Below are positions 18,571 through 25,646 of a stretch of 64,000 nt of DNA, one piece after another. The stretch spans positions 165,378 through 229,377 of the forward strand of contig NZ_LXFU01000053.1 of NCBI RefSeq assembly GCF_001657485.1, read 5' to 3'. The number at the start of each line of letters is the position of its first letter. Positions within the stretch are counted from its first letter, which is position 1. Below the pieces are notes generated by a model. The model was not told where the DNA came from and did not search any database. It saw nothing but the letters and a program-made list of their open reading frames with translations. The translations under genes and the position numbers were made by a program. Source of the DNA: Rhizobium sp. WYCCWR10014 (GTDB lineage Bacteria; Pseudomonadota; Alphaproteobacteria; Rhizobiales; Rhizobiaceae).

Positions 18571-19173
18571 TCAGGCGACCAGTTTTGCGCCCTTGAGATG
18601 ACGTTCGAGGAAGGGCAGACTGTCTTGGCCCCAGTAAAGCTCGTCCTCATAACGGAATGTCGGCAGCCCGAACACACCGGCGGCCTTGGCGGTTTCGTAA
18701 TTGGCCTTCCATATCGACAACACGGCGTCGCTCTGGGCACGCTCATCCAACGCTGCACCATCGAAGCCCGCGGCATCCGCGATCGCACGACGGACCTCTG
18801 CGCCACCGATATTTTCTCCGCGCAACCAGAAGGCCTCCTGCAGCGCTTTCGTCAGCTTGAGCCAATCGTCGCCCGCATCGATGGCGGCAAGGATCATGAA
18901 ACCTGCCGGCGTTGGATCCGACAAGGCTGCACGGTTTTCGAAGTTCAGCTCTTTGCCCCGGAGGGCCGCCCAACGCTTGAGATCCTTCGTCCAATAAGCA
19001 CGACGGGCCTCCGGTCGATTACGAGAATAGATGGCGCCGTTATCCTCAATCAGGGGGATGACATAGGGGCGGATCGTCGCGTTTTGTTCGGAAGCGAGTG
19101 CCGCGAATGGGTCCAGACCGATGAAGGCCCATGGCGAGCCGATGCCGAAGAAATAGTCGATGATCTTTGTCAT
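18571..19173 (-). CDS. DsbA-fold oxidoreductase, 2-hydroxychromene-2-carboxylate isomerase-like
   Basis: This 200-residue thioredoxin-fold protein of the kappa-GST/HCCA-isomerase group uses glutathione as cofactor or substrate. The active segment FFGIGSPWAFIG near residue 8 has the Ser in place of the DsbA CxxC. The cis-proline loop FGLPTF is near residue 168, and the C-terminal EDELYWGQDSLPFLERHL is typical of the family. It lies 12 bases after the TetR gene, in a transcript headed by the ketopantoate-reductase-like gene. In this setting a glutathione-dependent step in handling a sulfur compound is plausible, but the reaction is not known. Confidence 0.78.
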   Translation of the reverse strand: MTKIIDYFFGIGSPWAFIGLDPFAALASEQNATIRPYVIPLIEDNGAIYSRNRPEARRAYWTKDLKRWAALRGKELNFENRAALSDPTPAGFMILAAIDAGDDWLKLTKALQEAFWLRGENIGGAEVRRAIADAAGFDGAALDERAQSDAVLSIWKANYETAKAAGVFGLPTFRYEDELYWGQDSLPFLERHLKGAKLVA

Positions 19174-19185
19174 ATTCTAGTGCTC

Positions 19186-19755
19186 TCAAGATGTCCGGTC
19201 GTGTGGGATTGCGGCGTCGAATACGGAAAGTGCGCAGTCTCGGGCGACGAGAACCGCTGTTGGATCACGTCCGACCGCCACCGTCGCAAGCGCACCTTCA
19301 TAAAGAAGCGATAGATGAGCAGCAGTCTGGTCAGGCCCCAATTCGGCCTTGGAGATAATGGCGCGGAATATGTCGCTCACGGCCTTCTTATGCGTTCGGG
19401 CGACGGACACGACGCGTACTGAGTCGCCATGCTCGGCCACCGCTAGAGCAAATGCGCAGCCCCGGAACTCCGGGCTGTCGGCCTTTTCATACAGGCGCTC
19501 GAAAATAACTCTGACCTGGTCTCTCGGAGCAGCCGTCGCGTCCAGGGCGTCCTGCAAGGAGCGAATAACACGTTCGTGGCGATCCTGGAGATAGGCTGCA
19601 ACAAGATGATCCTTGGACGGGAAGTGTCGATATAGCGTTGCCTTTGCAACTTTCGCTTCTTCGATAATGCGATCTATCCCAACAGCCCGAATACCTTCGC
19701 TGTAAAATAGCCCGCCGGCTGCGGCGAGGATCTGATCTGATATGGGTTCTCTCAT
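19186..19755 (-). CDS. TetR/AcrR-family transcriptional regulator
   Basis: This 189-residue repressor-type protein has the N-terminal TetR helix-turn-helix: ILAAAGGLFYSEGIRAVGID, then EEAKVAKATLYRHFPSKDHL, over about residues 8-55. The C-terminal part is the variable ligand-binding dimer domain. It is embedded between the ketopantoate-reductase-like gene (52-base gap) and the HCCA-isomerase-like gene (12-base gap), so it is likely co-transcribed with and autoregulates this block. It is the only transcription factor inside the sulfur module and therefore a candidate for binding the shared promoter element, although TetR sites are usually more compact palindromes. Confidence 0.85.
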   Translation of the reverse strand: MREPISDQILAAAGGLFYSEGIRAVGIDRIIEEAKVAKATLYRHFPSKDHLVAAYLQDRHERVIRSLQDALDATAAPRDQVRVIFERLYEKADSPEFRGCAFALAVAEHGDSVRVVSVARTHKKAVSDIFRAIISKAELGPDQTAAHLSLLYEGALATVAVGRDPTAVLVARDCALSVFDAAIPHDRTS

Positions 19756-19807
19756 TGGATCGCTTCAGGTTGGTGGTTGCATCGTTGAACAATTGGAAGG
19801 CGACACA

Positions 19808-20833
19808 TCAGCTCGTTGCGGCGAGACCGGTGTTGCTGCGCTGATAGGGCCTGACAAGTGATTGAATCGCATCAAGCGCCAGTGCTTTCGTGAAGCCGCC
19901 CTGATACTCCAATCTTCCAGCAAGATTCTGGACAACCTCATTGTAGGGTGTCGGAATATTGTGCAAACGACCAAGCAAGACGATTTCGCCGTTGAGAAAA
20001 TCGACTTCACTCGAAGCGCCTCTGGTAAAACTCTGCCAAGTCGATTGTTGACCGGGATGGATGCCACTGTCCTGCGCTATGCGCCACCCTGAAAGATCTG
20101 TGGTCCGCTCGGAAGGTGAGGCGAGGTTGAAACCGGCAGCCTCAAGAACTTGGCGAGCTTCATTGACCAGCGCCTGGGCGATTGAGACGCGGACATCCTC
20201 GGCCCCAATGAACAATTCCAAGACGTTTCGGACGTTGTGAAGAAGTTTGGCTGATTTCCAACGGCGGATATCATTGCTGGTTTCCGCCAGATAATTGGCG
20301 CGGGTGAGGTCCGCCGCAATCTGCTCGGCTGTTTCATCCGAACCCGACGGGAAACGCCCTATGGTGACCACGCCGAGCTGCGGATCACCCGCCACTGCAA
20401 CGGAGCCGGTTTCGGTAAACCGTGCTGGCGTCAGAATACTAGCTCCGTAAACCCTGGCGAAAGTTCTGAGCGCAATCGCTTCTGTCGCCAAGCCATTTTG
20501 AAAGGTAACGACGGGGAGACTGGCAGCCGCTGCACCCGCTGAATCCGACACAGGACGCCATGACCAGGATGCAAGGGAGCTTGCAGCGTCCTGAGTTTTG
20601 ACCGTCAGCAGCAGGATATCATCGAGGGTCAGTTCGGGCGGGTCACTAAGGTCGAAAGCGTTAAGCCCGATCTGTCGCTTGCCGGAGGGACGCTGATAGC
20701 TCAGACCATGCTTCTTTATATGGCCGATCTGCGCGCCGCGTCCGACGAGCGCATATGTGATGCCGGAAAGTTCGAACTGCGCAGCGAGGCTCGCGCCAAC
20801 CGCGCCGGCCCCCACGATAACGTACCGTGTCAT
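19808..20833 (-). CDS. Ketopantoate reductase-family protein (2-dehydropantoate 2-reductase-like, PanE/ApbA fold)
   Basis: This 341-residue NAD(P)H-dependent reductase has a Rossmann loop, VGAGAVGAS, at residues 7-15, the conserved Lys in LTVKTQD, and the C-terminal family segment STWQSFTRGASSEVDFLNGE followed by NIPTPYNEVV. The start ATG at 20833 puts the Rossmann strand at the N-terminus. An upstream frame to 20911 adds unconserved residues. Many such genes sit in accessory clusters far from pantothenate synthesis and reduce other 2-keto acids. Here it is first in the block that includes the TetR, HCCA-isomerase, FAD-oxidase and BisC genes, with promoter element C about 93 bases upstream. 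Confidence 0.83.
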   Translation of the reverse strand: MTRYVIVGAGAVGASLAAQFELSGITYALVGRGAQIGHIKKHGLSYQRPSGKRQIGLNAFDLSDPPELTLDDILLLTVKTQDAASSLASWSWRPVSDSAGAAAASLPVVTFQNGLATEAIALRTFARVYGASILTPARFTETGSVAVAGDPQLGVVTIGRFPSGSDETAEQIAADLTRANYLAETSNDIRRWKSAKLLHNVRNVLELFIGAEDVRVSIAQALVNEARQVLEAAGFNLASPSERTTDLSGWRIAQDSGIHPGQQSTWQSFTRGASSEVDFLNGEIVLLGRLHNIPTPYNEVVQNLAGRLEYQGGFTKALALDAIQSLVRPYQRSNTGLAATS

Positions 20834-20925
20834 CTCTCGTCCCAAATCTGATTTATGACCACTGCGGCTAGCGTGTGGAGGTCGACAGGCCCATGTTGCA
20901 AGCATAGGCACGCAAATGGATCGAA

Positions 20926-20968
20926 GAAAGACAGGTCGTTCTCTTTCTTCTCATTTCGTAGAAAATAG
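20926..20968 (-). promoter_or_regulatory. Sulfur-module promoter element, copy C
   Basis: This copy is nearly identical to copy A: GACAGGTC, one variable base, TTCTCTTTCT, ATTT in the centre and TAGAAAATA. The inner TTTCT-N11-AGAAA repeat is kept. It lies upstream of the ketopantoate-reductase-like gene, which makes it the third unit of the module with the same leader. Confidence 0.6.
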
Positions 20969-21204
20969 TTTGGAATTTGGACGTTTTACGGCCACCTTAA
21001 TCTCCGCCAACGATGGATCAGCGCTGCCCTCGGTTCGATTCTCACCAAAACCGGCAGATTGACAGTCGCCCCGGTCCGCACTTGGTGCTCTCGCACGACA
21101 GAACCGACTCCGTTGGCAATTTACCCGCACAGAACGTTACGGGCCTCGATATTGCCTGCAACCTGCTCGGGAGTGTCGAGGCGCAGATTTTATCGATTAA
21201 AAGG

Positions 21205-21219
21205 TGACTAAAATAATCA
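21205..21219 (+). promoter_or_regulatory. Iron-responsive operator (IRO box, TGA-N9-TCA) upstream of the siderophore receptor
   Basis: The sequence TGACTAAAATAATCA matches the TGA-N9-TCA pattern bound by the iron regulator RirA in rhizobia, including the A/T-rich centre. It lies about 70 bases before the receptor start. Repression by RirA in iron-replete cells is the expected effect. The consensus is established knowledge and the assignment is by pattern only. Confidence 0.6.
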
Positions 21220-21286
21220 TCTTATGTTGACAAGGCTAATTTCGCTCCATAGGTTCCGCCCGCATCCGTGGCGTAGGGACCAATCA

Positions 21287-23461
21287 ATGGCGCGTGTTTT
21301 TTTGAATGTTTCTAATAATGTATCGCGAATTTATAGAGATAGCCTATTTGTCACGACAGCGATCGTCCTGATCGGCATGGCAGCATCGCCGGCTTCAGCC
21401 CAGAGCGCGTCCGCAGATGCCGGCGCGACAGCGCTTGAACCGATCGTCATTCAAGGCGCATCCTCTGATAGCAAGACTGATCGGACGTCCGTTGCTGCCA
21501 AGAACAGTTCGGCCGCGACCAAGATCAACACGCCGCTCCTCGAGACGCCGCGTTCGGTCTCGGTGACCACCGAGAAGGAAATCGAGCAGCGTGGCGCCCA
21601 GAGTATCATCGAGGCCGTGCGCTATTCGGCCGGCGTGACGACCGGCCCGAACGGCTTCGACCCGCGCTTCGACCAGATCTACATCCGCGGCTTCAACGTC
21701 ACGACGGTCGGAGACTTTCGTGACAGCCTGCGCCAACCCTATATCAATTACGGGATGTTCCGCACCGATCCCTATCAACTGCAGCGTGTCGAGGTGATCA
21801 AGGGGCCGGTTTCCGTTCTCTACGGTGCGGGATCGCCGGGCGGCCTCGTCAATAAGATATCGAAGCTTCCGACCGAGGAGCCGATCCGCGAAGTCGGCAT
21901 TACCTACGGCACTGAAGATCGGTTGCAGGGGATGTTCGACTTCGGCGGGCCGATCAGCGAAGACAACGACGATTTCCTCTATCGCATCGTCGGTCTTGCC
22001 CGCCGCGGCGACACCAATTTCGATATTGCCGACGACCGCTATTTCCTGGCGCCGTCCTTCACCTGGAAACCCGATGAGGGCACGACCTTCACGCTGTACA
22101 GCCTGGCGCAGGCCGACGAGACCGATTCGAATGTCGGCGCGATCACGACCTCGGACGGGAGGATCCTCGACATCAGGGCGAGCGATCCCGACTACGACTA
22201 CCAGAAGGTCAAGCAGCAGCAGGTCGGCTATCAGTTCGAGCATGAATTCGACAATGGCCTGACATTCCGGCAAAACCTGCGCTATTCGCATCTTGATCTC
22301 AAGGCTCGCTACCTCGGCGTTTTGAGCTGGACGGACACTGTTGCGCATCGGTACCCGAATTCGATCCGCGACGAGATGAACCTTTTCCAGGTCGACAACC
22401 AGCTCGAGGCGAAGTTCGATACCGGCCCGCTTGCCCACACGATGCTGTTCGGGCTCGACTACACCAATCTCCAGTCGAGTTTTGGCTATGGCCTCGGAGC
22501 CGCCGATCCGGCATTCGACTTCGATATCGCCAATCCGACCTATGGCGTCTCGGGCGCTACGCCGGACTATAATTTTTTGGCTTCCAAGGCCGATATGCGG
22601 CAGGTCGGCATTTATGCTATGGACCAGATCGAGGTCGGAAACTGGCGTTTCAATCTCGGCGGCCGGCAGACCTGGGTGAACCAGACGCGAGATGCGACTT
22701 TGCCCACGGTCAGTTCTGAGGAGGTCGACAAGAATGCTTTCTCCTGGCAAGCCGGTGCGCTCTACCTCTTCGACAACGGTATTGCTCCCTTCGTCTCCTA
22801 TGCCACCTCTTTCGATCCAGTGAACAATCGGTCGCAATCCGGCAAGATCCTGGCGCCGACAGAGGGTGAACAGTACGAGGTCGGTGTGAAATACCAGCCG
22901 CCGGGTTCCGACATCCTCCTGTCGGCGGTCGCTTATCACATCGTCGAAAAGAACAAGCCAGTGCTGGTCGATCCGCTGCGGTTTACCTATGGATCGATCG
23001 GTGAAGTGACCGGGAAGGGCATCGAACTCGAAGCCCGCGCGGCGGTAGCCGATGGCTGGGATCTTATCGCGGCCTATACCTACAACCATTCTGAAGTGAC
23101 GGGAGGCGGTGTAAACGAGGGCAATACGCCAGCCTTGACACCCTCGCATGTCGCAAGCCTCTGGGCCAACTACACGTTCCAAGAAACCAACCCCTTCCAT
23201 GGCCTGTCGGTCGGCGCAGGTGTCCGTTATGTTAGCGAGAATTGGACAGATACAGCCAATACGTCGAAGAATCCCTCAAGCTTCTACATCGATGCATCCG
23301 CCGCTTATGATTTCGGCGCGGTCGACAAGAAATATGAGGGCCTGACGGCCGCCTTCAATATCCGTAACATTGCCGACGAACGCGACACTGTCTGCAACGA
23401 AGGCTTTTGCTATCTCGGCCAGGGCCGCAACATGACCGGCACCCTGAAATACCGGTGGTAA
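21287..23461 (+). CDS. TonB-dependent ferric siderophore receptor
   Basis: This 724-residue outer-membrane receptor imports a ferric siderophore, most likely ferric vicibactin given its neighbours. A signal peptide ends near SPASAQS (about residue 36). A TonB-box-like LEPIVIQG follows, then the plug domain with TPRSVSVTTEKEIEQRG, YIRGFNV and RVEVIKGPVSVLYGAGSPGG. The 22-stranded barrel ends in the expected aromatic residue (TGTLKYRW). No N-terminal STN signalling domain is present, so it should not signal to an anti-sigma factor itself. The ATG at 21287 has AGGGA eight bases upstream and starts the signal peptide directly. The gene order receptor-fhuF and the IRO box support iron regulation. 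Confidence 0.93.
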   Translation: MARVFLNVSNNVSRIYRDSLFVTTAIVLIGMAASPASAQSASADAGATALEPIVIQGASSDSKTDRTSVAAKNSSAATKINTPLLETPRSVSVTTEKEIEQRGAQSIIEAVRYSAGVTTGPNGFDPRFDQIYIRGFNVTTVGDFRDSLRQPYINYGMFRTDPYQLQRVEVIKGPVSVLYGAGSPGGLVNKISKLPTEEPIREVGITYGTEDRLQGMFDFGGPISEDNDDFLYRIVGLARRGDTNFDIADDRYFLAPSFTWKPDEGTTFTLYSLAQADETDSNVGAITTSDGRILDIRASDPDYDYQKVKQQQVGYQFEHEFDNGLTFRQNLRYSHLDLKARYLGVLSWTDTVAHRYPNSIRDEMNLFQVDNQLEAKFDTGPLAHTMLFGLDYTNLQSSFGYGLGAADPAFDFDIANPTYGVSGATPDYNFLASKADMRQVGIYAMDQIEVGNWRFNLGGRQTWVNQTRDATLPTVSSEEVDKNAFSWQAGALYLFDNGIAPFVSYATSFDPVNNRSQSGKILAPTEGEQYEVGVKYQPPGSDILLSAVAYHIVEKNKPVLVDPLRFTYGSIGEVTGKGIELEARAAVADGWDLIAAYTYNHSEVTGGGVNEGNTPALTPSHVASLWANYTFQETNPFHGLSVGAGVRYVSENWTDTANTSKNPSSFYIDASAAYDFGAVDKKYEGLTAAFNIRNIADERDTVCNEGFCYLGQGRNMTGTLKYRW

Positions 23462-23470
23462 GGCACGGCA

Positions 23471-24253
23471 ATGCAGACAAAAGGGGCGTTCCAGCGCCCG
23501 ACCTTGATCGCTGACCATCCTGTCGCTCACCAGGCCGTCCACCTCGACGATCTGGTGGGCGACAGCCCGTTCTCCTATTGCCGCGGCAAGCTGCTCAGCG
23601 CTCTGCCGCAGACGGGCATCGTCGTTACCTGCAGGGATCTTTGCGACCGAGCGATCTTCGGCGAGATCATTGGCCGATATGCGCAAAAATTCCCGGGCAG
23701 CGACCCTCGTGCGATCGTCTCGATGTGGACGCTCTATTATTTCAGCATGCTGACGATTGCTCCGAGCGTCCATATGTTCGTGAACCGCATCGCGCTGCCG
23801 TTGGAGGTCGACCGGCTTTCGCTCGTCTGCAACGAACAGACGGGCGAGCCGGAAGCATTCGTGATGTCGGGCAGGCCCGAGGTGACAAGTGACCCGGCCG
23901 GCGAGCTTCACCGGCAGATGCTCGGTCACGCCGAACCCGTCATCGCGGCGATTGCCGCCAACGCCGGCGTCGCGCCGAAGCTTCTCTGGAACAATGTCGC
24001 GGCCTATCTCTCCTGGATTCTGAAGGAGATCGCTCATCGCCACGAACCCGTCCTCGTCAAAGGCGGCCTGGCGCTGCTGGAAGAAGCTCAATGGCCGGGC
24101 GGCGGACGTAACCCGATGTTCGGCATGATCCGCATTGCGCGCCAGCAATGCGGACTCGAATTCGTGCGCCGGAAAGTCTGCTGCCTGCGCTACAACCTTC
24201 CGGGCGTCGGCGGCTGCGGCGAAGCCTGCCCGCTGCCGGACGGGCGCCACTAG
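23471..24253 (+). CDS. fhuF: Ferric-siderophore reductase, FhuF family
   Basis: This 260-residue cytoplasmic [2Fe-2S] protein should reduce Fe(III) from hydroxamate siderophores so that iron is released. The C-terminal cluster motif is present as VCCLRYNLPG followed by GGCGEACPL. Spacing is CC-x10-C-x3-C, whereas the classical FhuF pattern is CC-x10-C-x2-C. The gene starts 10 bases after the receptor stop and is surely co-transcribed with it. FhuF-type reductases usually go with hydroxamate siderophores, which agrees with vicibactin being a trihydroxamate. Confidence 0.85.
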   Translation: MQTKGAFQRPTLIADHPVAHQAVHLDDLVGDSPFSYCRGKLLSALPQTGIVVTCRDLCDRAIFGEIIGRYAQKFPGSDPRAIVSMWTLYYFSMLTIAPSVHMFVNRIALPLEVDRLSLVCNEQTGEPEAFVMSGRPEVTSDPAGELHRQMLGHAEPVIAAIAANAGVAPKLLWNNVAAYLSWILKEIAHRHEPVLVKGGLALLEEAQWPGGGRNPMFGMIRIARQQCGLEFVRRKVCCLRYNLPGVGGCGEACPLPDGRH

Positions 24254-24336
24254 CTCCTATCGTCCGACGCGAGCAGAGACGCGTGCCCCGCGCGCCAGCT
24301 ATTGCCAATGCGCGCCAAGCAGAAAGTCTCGTCGTC

Positions 24337-24828
24337 TCAAAGCGTAGCCTCACCTGCCTCGACGCCGGCGAGTGGCTTGACCATGAACAGGCATGGATGG
24401 TCCTCGTGCCAGAGCTTTGCAAAGACCTCCGCCCGCACAAAGCCGTTCCGGTCATAGAAACGCCGCGTCGCCTCGAACTGCGGTTCGTCGCGGTCGCGCG
24501 GAGCGAGCGTCTTGACCGTCAGCAGCCGTGCACCCGTTTCATGGCCGAAACGTTCGGCCGCATCGATGAGATAGCGTCCGGCGCCGCGACCGTGATGTTC
24601 CGGTCGTGTTGCGATCAGCGCGATCTCGACGGCGCCGGGCGGATGCGGCTTCAAGGCCATCAACGCGGTCACGACGTCGGCTTCGACATAGCCGAACACC
24701 GGCAGCTCTTCGATCGCCCGGGCGCTCGCTTCGATGACCTCAGGTTCTGAAAACCAGTCGGGCAAAGCCCCCATGATCGATCGGCAGAGCTCCGCCTTAC
24801 CGGTCAGGATCTCAATTGTTCTTCCCAT
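24337..24828 (-). CDS. GNAT-family N-acetyltransferase; candidate for the vicibactin N2-acetylation step
   Basis: This 163-residue acyltransferase has the GNAT acetyl-CoA-binding motif A: EIALIATRPEHHGRGAGRYL, with the pyrophosphate loop HHGRGAG. FYDRNGFVRAEVF is the C-terminal beta-strand motif. A GGAGG-type ribosome site precedes the ATG. It is divergent from the sigma factor gene and close to the siderophore operons. In R. leguminosarum the vicibactin locus includes a separate acetylase gene, vbsC, and no other acetyltransferase in this window is left to fill that role apart from the vbsA-like gene. That makes this a candidate by elimination. Family membership is sure, function is not. Confidence 0.75.
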   Translation of the reverse strand: MGRTIEILTGKAELCRSIMGALPDWFSEPEVIEASARAIEELPVFGYVEADVVTALMALKPHPPGAVEIALIATRPEHHGRGAGRYLIDAAERFGHETGARLLTVKTLAPRDRDEPQFEATRRFYDRNGFVRAEVFAKLWHEDHPCLFMVKPLAGVEAGEATL

Positions 24829-24859
24829 TTTTCTCGCCTCCGCTCGGTCGATTTAAACT

Positions 24860-24874
24860 TGACTCCTGTTATCA
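24860..24874 (+). promoter_or_regulatory. Iron-responsive operator (IRO box, TGA-N9-TCA) upstream of the ECF sigma gene
   Basis: TGACTCCTGTTATCA fits TGA-N9-TCA and sits in the 161-base gap between the divergent GNAT and sigma factor genes. It is about 115 bases upstream of the sigma start. RirA control of rpoI is established in R. leguminosarum, and this site is where that control would be expected. It could also affect the GNAT gene. Confidence 0.55.
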
Positions 24875-24989
24875 CCTTAAAATAGACACTGCAATCAAAT
24901 CGTGTACTTTCCTCGAAAAAGGAACGCCAAGACCGTATCGACCAGCAACGACAGAGCCTGATTTTCCATTTGTAAAAAGGTCCAGGACA

Positions 24990-25646
24990 ATGCAAGCATT
25001 GCATCGTGATGTGAACGGAAATGCCGTGGTCAACGCCATGATCGAGAACAAGGACAAGCTCCTTAAAACGATTGAAAGTGTTGTCAAATCAAAGTCATAT
25101 TCCGAGGATATCTTTCAAGATGGAGTCATTAAAGCCTATGGGGTCAAGATCGACGACATTCGTTGCCCGATCGGCTACGCCTTCCGGATGGTCTACAATC
25201 TGGCACTCGATGAGAGCCGCCGGCGACGCCAGAAGATGAACAACCATAGGTCGATTGACCAGATTCAGGAGATCACGGCTCCCGTCCCCACCGTCCTCGA
25301 CCAGCTCGTCGCTGCCGAGACCCTGCGCAATGTGCTTGCCTCGCTCGAGGCGCTGCCGAAGCGAACCAACGATGCCTTCATTCGCCATCGCCTCAACGGC
25401 GTGCCGCAGAAGGATATTGCAGCCGAACTCGGCGTCTCAAGGACCCTCGTCAACTTCATGATCAAGGCGGCAGAGGAGCATTGCCATCTGGCGATCGCCG
25501 AACCTTCCCGCCCCGATCATGCGCACCGACAGGGTCCTACCGCTTCGCTGCGTGCAGCGCCTGTTGCAAATCGCTCCACAACAGCTCCGGCTCTTCCAGG
25601 CCAACGGCGAAACGAACCGTCTGCTCGCTCACGCCGAACCGGATGA
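24990..25646 (+). CDS. rpoI: ECF-type RNA polymerase sigma factor, RpoI/FecI-like
   Basis: This 218-residue iron-starvation sigma factor should direct transcription of the vbs operons. Region 2 spans about residues 20-85 (SYSEDIFQDGVIKAYG, then FRMVYNLALDESRRRRQK). Region 4 spans about residues 100-165, with ALPKRTNDAFIRHRLNGVPQ and a helix-turn-helix KDIAAELGVSRTLVNFMIKA. The ATG at 24990 has an AGG ribosome site. The last ~45 residues are Ala/Arg/Pro-rich and unconserved, and they overlap the 3' end of the convergent vbsL gene by 110 bases. No anti-sigma (FecR-like) gene is next to it, as in rhizobial rpoI loci. Confidence 0.82.
   Translation: MQALHRDVNGNAVVNAMIENKDKLLKTIESVVKSKSYSEDIFQDGVIKAYGVKIDDIRCPIGYAFRMVYNLALDESRRRRQKMNNHRSIDQIQEITAPVPTVLDQLVAAETLRNVLASLEALPKRTNDAFIRHRLNGVPQKDIAAELGVSRTLVNFMIKAAEEHCHLAIAEPSRPDHAHRQGPTASLRAAPVANRSTTAPALPGQRRNEPSARSRRTG

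Noticed and set aside
21395..23200. Long open frame (about 600 codons) on the strand opposite the TonB receptor gene
   Set aside because: It mirrors codon bias of the receptor gene in high-GC DNA and has no ribosome site or protein-family motif, whereas the plus-strand receptor is complete.
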